Source of the DNA: Mauremys mutica
Taxonomy: Eukaryota; Chordata; Testudines; Geoemydidae
Reading direction: 5' to 3'
DNA length: 64,000 nt
Assembly: GCF_020497125.1 (NCBI RefSeq)
Contig: NC_059082.1
Coordinates: forward strand, 20,759,965 to 20,823,964
Each line of letters starts with the position of its first letter. The first letter of the stretch is position 1. This document shows positions 47,240 through 58,161 of this stretch, in pieces. The translations under genes and the position numbers were made by a program. The notes beneath the pieces were generated by a model, which saw only the letters and a program-made list of their open reading frames with translations, did not search any database and had not been told where the DNA came from.

Positions 47240-50200
47240 GTTGGAAAGCCAACAGTGGCATTAATGGAAAACTGCAGTTTATTCCCTAGTGATTCATTTC
47301 CCTCCCATCTCACTTGAGCCTTGTTTTGGCCTCCTTTGAGACTTGGCATGTTTGGGACCAAATGAAAAATGTGTCTATAAAACAAATATTGATTACTTTA
47401 ACAAGCTCATTAAACTTGATTAACCTTTTAAAGCACATTAGTTGGGTCTTTAACCTATATCAAATTGAATGATGTTTTAATACTTAATGAAGGACACCTG
47501 GTAAATGCTTCATGTTTATAAGGATTTATTATGCAAGTTTATGATTAAAATTAGTTTTGGAGTTCATAATTCAAACAAATCACAATGCACAACTCTCACA
47601 GCACTGGGGTTTTTGTTTTGTTTTGTTTTGATGCTGTATAGAGAATAGACTTGCATTGTAAACTACAGCAGCTCTAGGCATTGGGAAAGTCTGAAATTTC
47701 CTCTTTAACAGAAGCACAGGTATCCAAGGATGGTACACTTTACAGCACACAAGGAGAGCTATAGGTTTACTGTGTCAGGACTGCAGTAAGAATTATGTAC
47801 AGCATTTCCTACCCCCATAACAATCATTGTTGGAAAAACAGATTAAAGTTATGCCATTTCCTGTTTGGTACATTCCTTATAATGAGCAGGTGGAATCAAA
47901 CTTTTAATCCCTGCAGTAGATGACCTCTTCAAAAGCCTGTACTTTTACATCCAAGTTTTGTCTCTTTCTTTTTAATTCCTGAGACTGTAATCTAAGAAGA
48001 TTTGGAATGGTCAGAGAATTACTGAACACTGAAAAAGGCAAAGCGCTGAAGCTAACTTTCAACCAGTGGATACAACATTACAATTCTGAGATCTTATTTT
48101 TTTAAGAGATTAGGTGAAAATATATATATTAGCAATCTAAACAATGTAATAATATCTATAGAGGATAAGTGTCATTGATTAAATCATAAATATAGTATCT
48201 TATTATGCTTTTGGGGACAGTAGAAATATGAATAGCACTGCAGGTATTTTTGAATTATAAGAGGAGAGAATACTGGCAAATTTTTCAACAGCTGTTTATC
48301 ATGAAAAAGAAGTTACAGTAACTCTTCTCCAGTCATAGAGAGTGAAAAAACCTCAGCTTGTATATTAATAAATTATAACAATGATGCATGAAGCTAATAA
48401 AAAAAACTTTTGAAAGAGGTCTGTTAGTCCAGCGGGAGTTATTAAATTTGCTATTTGTGACTTTAATGCTACTTGGAATTTCTTCTAGTGCATTTAAAAC
48501 TCCTTTTGTGACTCTTCATCAGCTGTTTTCCAGACAGCAAAGGCCTCAACAATATACATTTTCCTTTTCTGCATGGCTGATGGACTTCATATGCTATATC
48601 CAATTTAAGGGTAGAGTACAAGATTACATTGCTAGACTATCGAAAGCCATAGACATTGAAACTGAATCATTGCTGTTTATAGTAATTTTTGCTATTTGCT
48701 TTTTGACAGCCATTTGTGACTGGAATAAAAGATGATGCCAAGATTACTGTCAAGCTAGTGTAATAGCTAGTAGTGCATGAAGTCTGCAGTAGATGGACTT
48801 GAACTTATGAGTACTCATTGATTCTCAATAGACTCTCAAGTGAGCAGTGTCCTCTTCTGCCCAGTGTAATATGACTGGCTTTGAAGAATTCTTATTTCAG
48901 AAGATGAAATATTATCTCAGCCAGCTTTCTTTGTTCTATTGGAAATGTTTTAGAAAGCTTAATTTAAGAACTGGTTTTGAATGGAAAAAACAAACTGATT
49001 TTCAGTTGCACGAGGTACACTACATTACAGGTACATCAAGGCTCAGCAATACCAAAGGGAGTGACATGTTCAGATTGCTTCCACAAGAGGCTTCCCAGCC
49101 TTTTTAGTTATAAAAGCACAATAGCCATCATCTCTTTCTTCTGCTGGACTGGTGATTTTCCTCATGATCTCTGCTAATACAAACCATCCTTTAACCTGAA
49201 GAGTGTAAGCAGTAAACATAGTTATTGGGAAAACAGAATCCCATAAGGATTCTTATGAACCTTTCTTGCATGATATTTTAGCTTAACACAAAGCACCAAC
49301 CCTGGACCCAGAGGATGCTTTTACCATTGTCAAAAAGCTGCACTGACAGTGGCTACTCTACACCACTGCTGAAATGTCTCACAATGGATTTGTTTGGCTA
49401 ACAGGTCCGTACAGAAGCACGTTCATGTCAGGAACATATTTTATTTTTACTTGCATAGTGCTCTGCAAATGGGCTACTGTTCACCAGCTCTGTCAGCTAG
49501 GCCTTCCCTTTGCACCATACCAAATGTGACTGACAGTAACCTGCTACAGTGAGTTAAGCTTCAGTGGAAGTTTAGTGGACCTGGTGTTCAATTCTTATAC
49601 CAACAACTCAGTTCCTCTTGGGCAGCAGCCCCTTTTGATTTGAAATCTGAACGTCTAGTGTTTGAAGAATTGGTTTAAGAATTTGCCTGGAAGCAATTTC
49701 TGTTTCCAGCAATGTTACTCTTTTCCAGCCTGATCTATCTTAGTGATCAATAGGAAAAAGCTAAAATACTGTTGACATTAAAAAAAACAACACTTTATTC
49801 AGCAAAAGAAAATATAGGGCCTTGGTTAAATGGATTGAGGTCCAGTACTTCTGTGAACATTTTCCTTTTTTGCATACCGTATTTCTTTCTCCCTATTCCA
49901 GCATGACAAGCCTGATCTTTTATTGCAGTTTGCCATTCAAGATTCCATAGTTAAGGCTGTGTCAGCACATCTCCTTTAAAACCCATTTATGAGGGGTTTA
50001 GAACTCAACTGAAAAAAAATGCTCCAGGATGAAAGGTGGCATACAAAGTCTCAGACAGAGGTTTTTTTAACCATTTAATAAAAAAAGAAATTTGTTTTCT
50101 ATTTTAAGCTTTTAGGAGTATAAAATCCCCAATTTGCTGGTTTAAACGCACTGCTGCTTGAGTAACTCAGCAATAAAAATTTAGTAATCAGCTTGTATTT

Positions 50201-50435
50201 AAACAAGAAAGTAAAAAGGGGTGGAATTACAGGTATATTGAGATTTAAAGTGTGATTATGGAAGATACTCAGAAACTTCAACAAAAATCTCTGTAGGATT
50301 CTGTAGCGGGCAAGTGCAGGACCAAACCCATGTTCTTCTACAGCCTGAGTAGCTGTGCTGTCCTCTGAGCATGCTCTGAGTTCCAGGAAAAGGGATCCTA
50401 CTCCTGAAGTTGTGAAGCAGCAAATGAATGTACAG
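47240..50435. other. AT-rich noncoding stretch, possible conserved element at 48380-48740
   Basis: A (TTTTG)n run lies at 47609-47630. The segment 48380-48740 is repeat-free and reads open for 115 codons. It includes gcatggctgatggacttcat but shows no protein family character; it may be conserved noncoding DNA. Nothing else is supported. Confidence 0.4.
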
Positions 50436-50439
50436 TCTC

Positions 50440-50524
50440 AAGCCTAAGGTAAACAAACTCAGGGTCTGCTAACTCGAGTTCTACTGACCCTGGGCTTACA
50501 TTGCAGTGTAGAAATATATCCTAA
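50440..50524. mobile_element. Harbinger-type MITE, right end fragment
   Basis: Reversed, the right end reads ggatatatttctacactgca, then gtaagcccagggtcagtaga, flanked by TAA (50522-50524). This is the TIR style of the Harbinger MITEs here. The left end is not recognisable. Confidence 0.5.
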
Positions 50525-50549
50525 GGATCTTATGGTATCAAATGAGGTA

Positions 50550-51094
50550 TTTCCAGTAGAGACAGGGAAGTATTAATGCCATTGTACAAGGCACTGGTAA
50601 GACCTCATTTGGAATACTGTGTACACCCATATTTCAAGAAAGATTAATTCAGACTGGAACAAATGCAGAGAAGGGCTACTAGGATCATCAGGGGAATGGA
50701 GGCCTATCTTATGAGAGGAGACTAAAAGAGCTTGGTTTGTTTAGCCTAGCAAAATGAAGGCTGAGAGGAGATATAATTACGCTCTACAAAGACATTTGGT
50801 GGGGGGGTGTAAAGATTTGGGAGGGTGAAGAGCTATTTAAGACCATGTTGGTACAAGCACAAATGGGTAAAACCAATCATGAATAAATGTATGCCAGAAA
50901 TTAGAAGAAGGTTTCTAACCATCAGAGGAATGAGGTTCTGGAACAGCCACCCAGTAGGAGCAGTGGGGGCAAACAACCTAACTACTTTTAAAATGGAGCT
51001 TGATAAGTTCATGAGTAGGATTTTATTATGGGATTGTCTACAACAGGGGATTGGACATGATGACTGAGGAAGTCCTTCCAGTCCTATGTTCCTA
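50550..51094 (+). mobile_element. CR1 LINE 3' end, sense, with ORF2 C-terminal remnant
   Basis: An early segment translates [16 protein letters not shown] (around 50592-50630), the C-terminal CR1 reverse-transcriptase motif. The frame at 50825-51067 gives EIRRRFLTIRGMRFWNS (about residues 25-41) and later LTTFKMELDKFM, the very end of CR1 ORF2. The 3' end reads ggacatgatgactgaggaag, then tccttccagtcctatgttcc, as in CR1 tails. Frameshifts and stops break the frame. It is 5'-truncated and dead. Confidence 0.85.
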
Positions 51095-51099
51095 ACACC

Positions 51100-51660
51100 T
51101 GCTAAGGATCAGTGACGCCTACTTCCAACTGTGGTTAAAAAAAATCACAGTTGAGCTCTTTGTTTGTAACTTAGCTCTGAGTACATTACCTTCCCTTTGT
51201 TTCTGCTAGGCCACATAGGGTGAGCTATGTGCTGAAGATTCCCTGAGCACTAATGTGCTTCAGAACCTTCTTCTATAGTAGGGCTGCATTGGTTGATGTA
51301 CTTCTTTGAGGTCTTGGGATTGGGATTGGTGGGAGCCTCAAGCCATTGGCTCATCCTCTCCATGTACCCCAGCACACTCAGTGCCCTTAGAAACCTCTCA
51401 CTGTGTCAAGCTTCAGTGCACCTTTCTGAGGTACTGAGATGAGTAGATGCACCAAGGAGCACGTTCATAAAGCAGTGCACTCACAGATTCATCCACAGTC
51501 ACTGGATCTGAGGCTGGCCCTGGGGTGGTATGGCTGGATGATTGGTTTCACTGTCAAGGGGCCTTCTGCAGCCATGCGGAGGGGACTGGGTGTGCCCAAA
51601 GGTAAATAACAGAGATGATGCAGTAACCAAACCATTTCAGAGTTATCTGCTAAAAAGTTT
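51100..51660. other. Noncoding stretch
   Basis: Nothing recognised. Confidence 0.5.
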
Positions 51661-51664
51661 ATGA

Positions 51665-52000
51665 TAAAGGTCAAAGTTTTCAAAAGAAATTAGAAACTTA
51701 AGTTCCATTGACTTTCACTGAGACTTAGGCCTGGTCCACACTGGGAGGGAGGAGGAGGGGATGACGTAGCTGAAGTCGATGTACTTAGATTGATTTACCA
51801 ACTTACCATAAATTGACTGTTGCCACTCCCGTCGACTACACCTGTGCGCCTAGACTAGACGCGATAAATCGACACCCACTGGATCGATCGCTGCCTGCTG
51901 ACCCGGCAGGTAGTGTAGACATACCCTCAGTTTCTTAAGTGTCTAAGTCAAGTTTGAAATTTGGACTTAGGTGCCTTTGAAGATTTTATCGAAACTCTGT
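51665..52000. repeat. 'attttcaaaag' family repeat split by a Harbinger MITE
   Basis: aaggtcaaagttttcaaaag...ccattgactttcactgagactta (51670-51727) and, after the MITE, tcagtttcttaagtgtctaa...ggacttaggtgcctttgaag (51927-51990) form one old repeat with an insertion in the middle. Confidence 0.5.
51725..51929. mobile_element. PIF/Harbinger-type MITE
   Basis: The body at 51728-51926 begins GGCCTGGTCCACACTGGG and ends TAGTGTAGACATACCC, an imperfect inverted repeat of the Harbinger kind. It is flanked by TTA and TCA, a likely decayed TTA. It has internal tcgatcgat and cgataaatcgac words. Non-coding. Confidence 0.75.
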
Positions 52001-52771
52001 ATGTGTGTTAAAATATAATCTTCAGTCTAAAGCCTTTGATGACGAGAATTTAAGTCCAAAAGGAATTTTTTGAGTGAAAGTTATAAGGGGTAGGTACGAT
52101 ACAGGTGTCCTATTCACTGAACTACAATATACTATCACAAAACCAGCAAGCCTGGTATAGAATTTGAGAATGATTTAAACAATAGCCCAACGAGTTCCAA
52201 GAGAACAATTACAGTCAATGGGAGCAAAAATCCAAAAATCCAGTTTTTAAAAAGGAGCCATTTAGTTTTGCAGGTAAATAATACACCTTTTTAAAAAACA
52301 CATACACCTAATACAGCTGATAAAGCCACTGTTGTCTAGTGTGTAAAATATCTTTGACAAATCTAATAATTAGACCATAAAGTACAGTACATAAAACACC
52401 TGAAAAGCTCTCAGTAAATACTAATTTGATTCTAAATATTCAGATCATCAGGACACTGGAGGGTCTAACAAGTGGTTTGTTGTGTCATAAGCTGTTCTGT
52501 AATAAACAAACAAAAAAGCTAAAAACCAAACACAGAACTGCACACAAAACCTCCCCATGACCCCTGTTTCCCTTCCCCTCTCTGCCTTTTAGTAAGTAAG
52601 GTTGCTGGCAGCAGAGTTGTTGAACAACTGACAAAAGCAAGTGGAGACAGTGAGCTGTGCTTATTTAAGTCTGTATTCTTCCATGCTGCTCAATTTCAAT
52701 CCTGTCCCTGGCAGAACAACATCAGTATTCTCTGCCTCTCTTAACTAAGGAAGCAAATCAAGAACCAGACA
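52001..52771. other. AT-rich noncoding stretch
   Basis: Nothing recognised. Confidence 0.5.
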
Positions 52772-53005
52772 GGCTAATGGGAACTGAACCTCATTTCTTG
52801 GCCTCTTGTTCAACCTATGAAGCCAAACGGAAAGCAGCCCACTTCTCCAGGCCTCCCATTCCTCTTGCCAGCTGGGAACTTAACCACCTCCTGGGCCCTC
52901 CCGTCTCATGTGCCAGTCACTGGGTAGCCTGCCTTTCCAGACTTCTAACACCACTGGCCAGTTGGGAATTGGACCACCTTTCCAGGTTTCTTGTCTACTT
53001 GCCAG
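52772..53005. repeat. Degenerate 45-bp minisatellite, about five units
   Basis: Units start with a GCCA-type word at 52822, 52867, 52912 and 52957, spaced exactly 45 bp (the last unit 44). A degenerate unit precedes 52822. Typical unit words are gccagctgggaacttaacca and ccacctttccaggtttcttg. The period is a multiple of three, so an open frame from 52777 shows 15-residue repeats (ASWELNHLLGPPVSC, ASHWVACLSRLLTPL, ASWELDHLSRFLVYL). That frame then runs into a Penelope fragment, so I treat it as non-coding. Confidence 0.8.
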
Positions 53006-53020
53006 AGTCTGCAGAACTTC

Positions 53021-53131
53021 TTTTCCATTTGCATAATGACAGGTTTCAGAGTAGCAGCTGTGTTAGTCTGTATCTGCAAAAAGAACAGGAGTACTTGTGC
53101 CACTAATACTCCTGTTCTTTTTTCCATTTGC
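53021..53131. mobile_element. Short Penelope-like insertion with inverted tail and target duplication
   Basis: The insert between 53033 and 53119 begins gacaggtttcagagtagcag and runs to agaacaggagtacttgtgcc, the reversed Penelope terminus as at 63472. It then switches strand: 53107-53122 is the exact reverse complement of 53078-53093 (16 bp). The flanks share ttttccatttgc (53021-53032 and 53120-53131), a probable 12-bp target duplication. The T-run overlap makes its left limit uncertain. Confidence 0.7.
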
Positions 53132-53340
53132 CTAAGCCAGTGAAGAATGGGGCTACAATTCTATTGTCAAAGTTAGTTAAATGGCTCAGACATCTCCATA
53201 GGAAAATATTCAGGGAAGCTCCACTAGAAGGGGAACTAAAAACAGGAAGAAAACAAGAAAAAATGGGTGCCCCTCCCTTTCTGAATTCCATTTTTCTAAC
53301 CATTTTTTACAGAGAAATGCAAAAAGCAACAGTAACTGAC

Positions 53341-54550
53341 TAGAGCTGTGTGAAAGGTTTTCAACAAAACCTTACAACCAATAAAACCCAGCTACTTTCA
53401 TATTTCACTGCAACTTGAAACTCAAGCCAGATTTCTAGAAAGGTTCCCCAAGGTGCGTGGTTCCAGGACCAGCTGGTCAATCCATTTATAGTTCACAACT
53501 TTGTTAGACGAAGTGAGGGGCAGTTATAGCCTGGCCCTATAAGGCTGTGCAGAGGCACAAGACAGAGTAAGACCACCCCATAGCCTCCTCCCCACACACA
53601 TACAGTGCTATGTGGCCTTCCTAGACTTTAGAACGAGGCATAGTGTAGGGAAGCAAGTCATATGGGGCCATGGCTCCCCACCCTTCTGCAAGTGGACTAG
53701 GCCAGGGAAAGGTGGGAAATAGAGTCTCAGCTTCATCTTTCAAGATCCTCCTTCCATTAAACGTAGGGTGTAGTAATCTGCTACTGGTAAAGGCCAAAAG
53801 AAGTTTACTTCTACCCCAAGAGCAAGCAGGGAGGAAAGAATTGTGCCTCTTTAGTGTCTCCTAGAGTGACATAGGTAGGCACTCCCTTACTCAGGGCCGT
53901 GCCTAAAGACACAATCTACCCTTCGGCCCATTTTTCTGTCTGTTGCAAATTATCCAAAACCAACTTTTCCCCCACTATTTCCCCCCACCTGATTTAGTCA
54001 TTATTTTCAATTGCTTGTTAAACACTTCATGTGACCAGTTCAGCCTATGGATTGCTCACAAACTGCTTGTTGTGACTATTCATTCACTGTTCACACAATT
54101 GCAGTTTGAATAGCAAAGGCAGATGAGATTGTTTCTGGTTCGTGCTTGGATGACCATAATTATCATAGTTTTACATTGCTGCTGCTCACGCGTGTATGTA
54201 TTGGTGAACATGCAGAATCTCATGCGAACAAGTCTATCTGTATGACATCGATTGCCCGAACATTCCTATGAACAAAATGTGTCTATCTGAATATTCACAA
54301 CAGCAAATAGACGAGGGCCACGTGGATCACATTCACTAGTTTTATCAACGCAAATACTCAAAGATGCAGACCCCACCCTCTCCGGTATTCACCCAGCTCT
54401 AGTTTTGACTGAGTTTCACTTGGACACTTTGTTCATTCAAACATCAAAGCAAAATCTGTGAGTCTGAGCCCATGAAACTGAAAGCGAAGGAACTATTTAC
54501 AAGAAGCGAACCTGCTCCGAAATGAAACTGCTGAGTTTTGCACAGCTCTA
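53341..54550. mobile_element. TAGAGCTG-type inverted-repeat element, possibly composite
   Basis: It starts TAGAGCTGTGTGAAAGG and ends gttttgcacagctcta, with TA at both ends. A second possible right end (acccagctcta) lies at 54391-54401, so the last 150 bases may be a separate copy. The interior is mostly unique, with no transposase. Around 53885 a cagggccgtgcctaaagac word resembles another hAT end. The class (TA-duplicating) is inferred. Confidence 0.5.
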
Positions 54551-54675
54551 GTGCAGTCAGTTCCTGTCATTTCAGCCCAGTTACTCTCCTTCTGCCTGTT
54601 ACTTTGGAGGTACATCAAACAGCTTACCAATATGATCCCTTGGTCAGTGCAATCAAAGACTTCTCTTCCTGTACA

Positions 54676-54797
54676 CTTTATTTATTATGGTGCATTGCAG
54701 TAGTGCTCCCAGTCTTGGACCAGGATCTCATTGTGCTAGGTGCTGTACAAACACAGAACAAAAAGACAGTCTCTGCCCCAAAGAGCTTACATTTCTG
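54676..54797 (+). repeat. Old interspersed repeat, 'gtgctaggtgctgtac' family
   Basis: cttggaccaggatctcattg, then tgctaggtgctgtacaaaca and acagtctctgccccaaagag. Same family as 689-810 (reverse) and 57288-57345. Confidence 0.65.
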
Positions 54798-54851
54798 TAT
54801 ACTTACCTATACTATAGAACTATATTACAATATAATGGGATTTGACACAAG

Positions 54852-55746
54852 CCTGTGACCAGTAGTGAGCTCGAGCCGGTTCGCAAGAACCGGTGGTTAA
54901 ATTTAGAAGCCGGTGTAGAACCGGTTATTAAAGAGGCCAGCGGGTGGGCAAACTCCGGTCCGCGGGCCACATCCGACCTGTGGGACCGTCCTGTGTGGCC
55001 CCTGAGCTCCCAGCTGAGGAGGCTCCGCCCAGCCCCTCCCCCTTGCAGAGCCCCAGCGGGCCATGCCGCCAGCGCCAGTGCTCTGGGCAGCTCTGCAGCT
55101 CCTGCTGGGCCGGGGCTGGGAGGAGAGGTTGGATAAGGAGCAGGGAGCGGTTGAAGGGGGAGGAGGTTCTGGGGGGGCGGTCAGGGGACGTGGAGGTTGG
55201 GTAGGCGTGGGAGTTCCGGGGGTCTTTCAGGGTAGTGGTGGATGGGGTCAGGGCAGTCAGGGGACAAGGAGCGGGGCGAGTTGGGTAGGGGGTGGGGTGC
55301 TGGGGGGCAGTTAGGGTGGGGGGGTCTCGGGCAGAGGTGAAGAGCTGGTTTGCTGTACCGGGGCAGCCCGGCTTCCCCGGGGGGCAATCTAAAGGGCTGG
55401 CCCCAGCATACCGGTAAGTCACTGGACTTACTTTCACCCTTGGTCTCAGGAGGGGGTGGTCAGGGGACAAGGAGTGAGGGAGGTTGATGGGTTGCGGGTT
55501 CTGAGGCAGGACATGGGTTGGGTTGGGGTCGGATAGGAGGGAAGACAGGCACTCAACACGCGGTTCCTTACTGGGTCTTCGGTGGCGGTGGCGGGGCGGA
55601 GTGTCTTTACTTGCTCCGGGTGAAGGACCCGCCACTGAAATGCCACAGAAAACCCGGAGCAAGTGAAGACCCCTCCCCCGCCACTGAAATGCCGCCGAGG
55701 ACCCAGTAGGGAACCGGTTATTAGGATTTTGGGAGCTGCCTGTGAC
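54852..55746. mobile_element. Nested GC-rich hAT composite with 8-bp duplication
   Basis: The outer element (54860-55738) begins CAGTAGTGAGCTCGAGCC and ends ggaaccggttattaggattt, then tgggagctg. It is flanked by cctgtgac at 54852-54859 and 55739-55746. Inside, from about 54938, is a copy of the cagcgggtgggcaaactcc hAT family with its ggggcagtcaggggacaagg minisatellite. Within that is another unrelated GC-rich insert (about 55330-55450: tttgctgtaccggggcagcc ... cataccggtaagtcactgg). The 273-codon minus-strand frame spanning the composite is proline-rich low-complexity translation and not a gene. Confidence 0.7.
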
Positions 55747-55749
55747 CAC

Positions 55750-56240
55750 ATTCTCTAGGCCGGGCCCCTCTCATTAGCCTGATTTTTTTAAAGCTTACCT
55801 TTCCCCTTCAAGTACTGTTGGTATAGACCCTGGAGCTGGAACCCTCCAGAAAGTTCTGACGGTTGGAGGGGCATGCTTCCTCACAACACTGAATGTTCCA
55901 AGCAAGGTGATATAAGCAGCTACAGCTCCAAGACCGATCAGCTCTCTCCAGTTGAGCTGAGGAGGGAGGTCAAAATCTTCTACATCATTGTTTCATCCCC
56001 CACTCTTTCAACAGTGTTAAAATTGTTCGTTACTTATTTTTGCAAAGGTTTTGGTGGTATTTGAGTCTTTGTATTTCCAGCTACATTGCATTTGTGACTC
56101 TTGGTACAGTATAATTTGGGTAGGTTTCACCTCACCATACTGTTTAAATCTATCTCAATTCTGAGCAATGGAAGGTTCTGCTAAAGAAAAGCACAAGTGT
56201 TTAAAATGGTGTCCATCTGGTGGTTGACTTCCACACCTGA
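55750..56240. other. Noncoding stretch
   Basis: A minus-strand donor-like GAAAG|GTAAGC (complement near 55797) has a moderate acceptor 31 nt away and one open phase (GLYQQYLKGK). The evidence is weak and I do not annotate an exon. Confidence 0.35.
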
Positions 56241-56383
56241 CTGATGCCCAGTGTTTAATTTGTAAGGAAGGAGGTGCCGGACCTCAAGCAATTTTTTTAC
56301 TTTTATTACTGATGCGGCAAGTCCAGAGGTGTCGGAGCTATGAACTTGGCAAGCCCTGGCACAAATTAAGCACTGCTGATGCC
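56241..56383. mobile_element. 127-bp hAT MITE with perfect 8-bp duplication
   Basis: The body at 56249-56375 begins CAGTGTTTAATTTG and ends CAAATTAAGCACTG, a 14-bp inverted repeat with one mismatch. ctgatgcc is present at 56241-56248 and 56376-56383. Non-coding. Confidence 0.9.
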
Positions 56384-56389
56384 TCTACT

Positions 56390-56850
56390 GTCTGGGATTG
56401 GCCTTTTGATAGATTCAGGATTTTCGGTTTGGGAAGGTTTTTTTAAACAATTATTTACAGTCACCAGAAAAGAACAATAAACTAGCTCGTTTCGAGAGCT
56501 TTTTATCCAAGGATCTCAAAGTGCTTTACATTTTCAGGAAATGGAAGCAAAGAGAAGTGAAATATAATCATTGGCAAATTTTTCAAAGATGCTCTCAAAT
56601 ACCACAGAGATGGAACCCCAGAACACTGTTCTTCCGGAGGCTTCCAAAGATCTAACTAGAAGCCAATTAGGGATACTACACTTCGAGCTAATAGCTCCTT
56701 CCCTACAGAAAAAGAGCATTTCCTTCACCATGCTTGTTTCTTTTACTCTCAAGTACAGCAGCCTTTCAATCCTCAAACCTTTCATGAAGCCAGGAGGAAG
56801 GATATTCTCATTAATCAATGTTCTTAGAGAGAGTTAGTTGGTGTGTCAAA
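56390..56850. other. Noncoding stretch
   Basis: A tttatccaaggatctcaaag / gtgctttacattttcaggaa phrase (56505-56540) looks like an old SINE/LINE-associated tail. Nothing else is supported. Confidence 0.4.
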
Positions 56851-56852
56851 AG

Positions 56853-56944
56853 GCCATATCCTGCTCTCAGTTACATTGGTGTTAATCCAGTATAACTTTA
56901 ATGGATTGTCTTTGGTGCAAGAGCAGAATATGGCACAGATTATT
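56853..56944. repeat. Foldback repeat
   Basis: The arms 56853-56867 and 56930-56944 pair at 14 of 15 positions. The centre is a diverged 'ttacattggtgttaatccag' core of the dispersed family. Confidence 0.7.
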
Positions 56945-56949
56945 GCATA

Positions 56950-57285
56950 TTATGGACATCCTTTTCAAAATATGCTAGTTACTGTTTATTATATTGATTT
57001 TGTAGTCATGAGTTTGCTATTAGACTCAATTTGCTCTTCTCTCACAAAAAAAGACAGTTTCCATTTAAAACTCAGTTGTATTAATTTGTCCCACAGGATG
57101 ATGTGGCCTGTTTTAGAATAAAACCTACTTATACTACAGCCCAGAGAATATCACTGCTAAGAAATATACTGCATTACAATATGTGCTATACCTATAGATA
57201 AAATGTGTTGAGAGCATACTGAAAACACATCTGCTTACCTAGTTTTTTTCTGATGGGGTTGGTTGTATTTAGTATGCTGGTGGTG
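56950..57285. other. AT-rich noncoding stretch
   Basis: Nothing recognised. Confidence 0.5.
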
Positions 57286-57287
57286 GT

Positions 57288-57345
57288 GGTGCTAGGTGCT
57301 GTACACAAGTAGACACGATCCCTGCCCCAGAGCTTACAATTCTAT
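57288..57345 (+). repeat. Old interspersed repeat, 'gtgctaggtgctgtac' family (short)
   Basis: ggtgctaggtgctgtacaca and gatccctgccccagagctta align with the copy at 54676-54797; truncated. A short (TGG)n run precedes it. Confidence 0.6.
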
Positions 57346-57349
57346 TTGA

Positions 57350-58160
57350 AACAAGATGCAACAAATAGCTGTGACAGGAGGAAAGGGGAACAAGTGTTAT
57401 GGGTATAAGATCAAATTGGTTACGTAAGTAGCTATTTTACAACTTGGTGGATGCAAAGCACCTGAACCAGGTTTAAACAAGGTTAAATTAGCTCAGTTTA
57501 TTCTAGCTGGCATACAATTTAGCCATCACTGGATAGATAATTTCTCATAAGTGTTGCAGGAGAAGCTGGCTTTCTAGAGAGATTTGGAAGAGGAGTGTGG
57601 TGGCTTTACAGACTCATTAAAGGAAAGCAGTCCACGCGTAAGGGCCATCTGGGAGGGGAAAACGCGCACATTTGTGGCAGTAGGGCTTTCCAGGCTCGAA
57701 TCATTGTTGTAATGAGTGGGACAAGGGGGAAACAATACTTTGAACTGGTTTGCCCCATGGGTTTAAATTTGAGTGAAGTGGCACTCCCTATTAGCACCTT
57801 GCTGGCTAGATGGGCAGGTTTGATCTCTCCTTCTACTTCAGTGCTGGAGAGGAGTATGAGGAAAAAAGAGAGGAAATTGAATTTAGTTAATCTAAGAAGA
57901 GTAATGGACATTTTGGAATTGTTAAGAGGATTTTTAACACAATAACCCTCTACCCCATCTTAATTATCTTCAGTGCTACAGTCCCAGGTACCTAAGAAGC
58001 AAGAAATATATCTTTATCTCTTAGCAAGGAAAGCATTCTAACCAGAACAGTGCCAACATATTGTAGAAGTGCTGCTGTGTCAAATCTCCGCACCTATGGC
58101 ACAAGATGCATTAGGTATTGGCACGTACATTACATCCTACCCACTTACACATGAGTCTTC
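57350..58160. other. Noncoding stretch
   Basis: Frames of 116 codons (plus, 57595-57945) and 101 codons (minus, 57606-57911) overlap; neither has a recognised domain. No gene is supported. Confidence 0.4.
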
Positions 58161-58161
58161 T

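Noticed and set aside
48388..48735. 115-codon plus-strand frame
   Set aside because: Looks hydrophobic in parts but has no family motif or supporting context. If conserved, it is more likely noncoding.
54928..55749. 273-codon minus-strand open frame, the longest in the window
   Set aside because: It covers a nested GC-rich hAT composite. The translation is proline/serine-rich low complexity, and similar frames occur in the other copies of the same repeats.
57595..57945. 116-codon plus-strand frame overlapping a 101-codon minus-strand frame
   Set aside because: Neither shows a domain; there is no upstream promoter or splice context.
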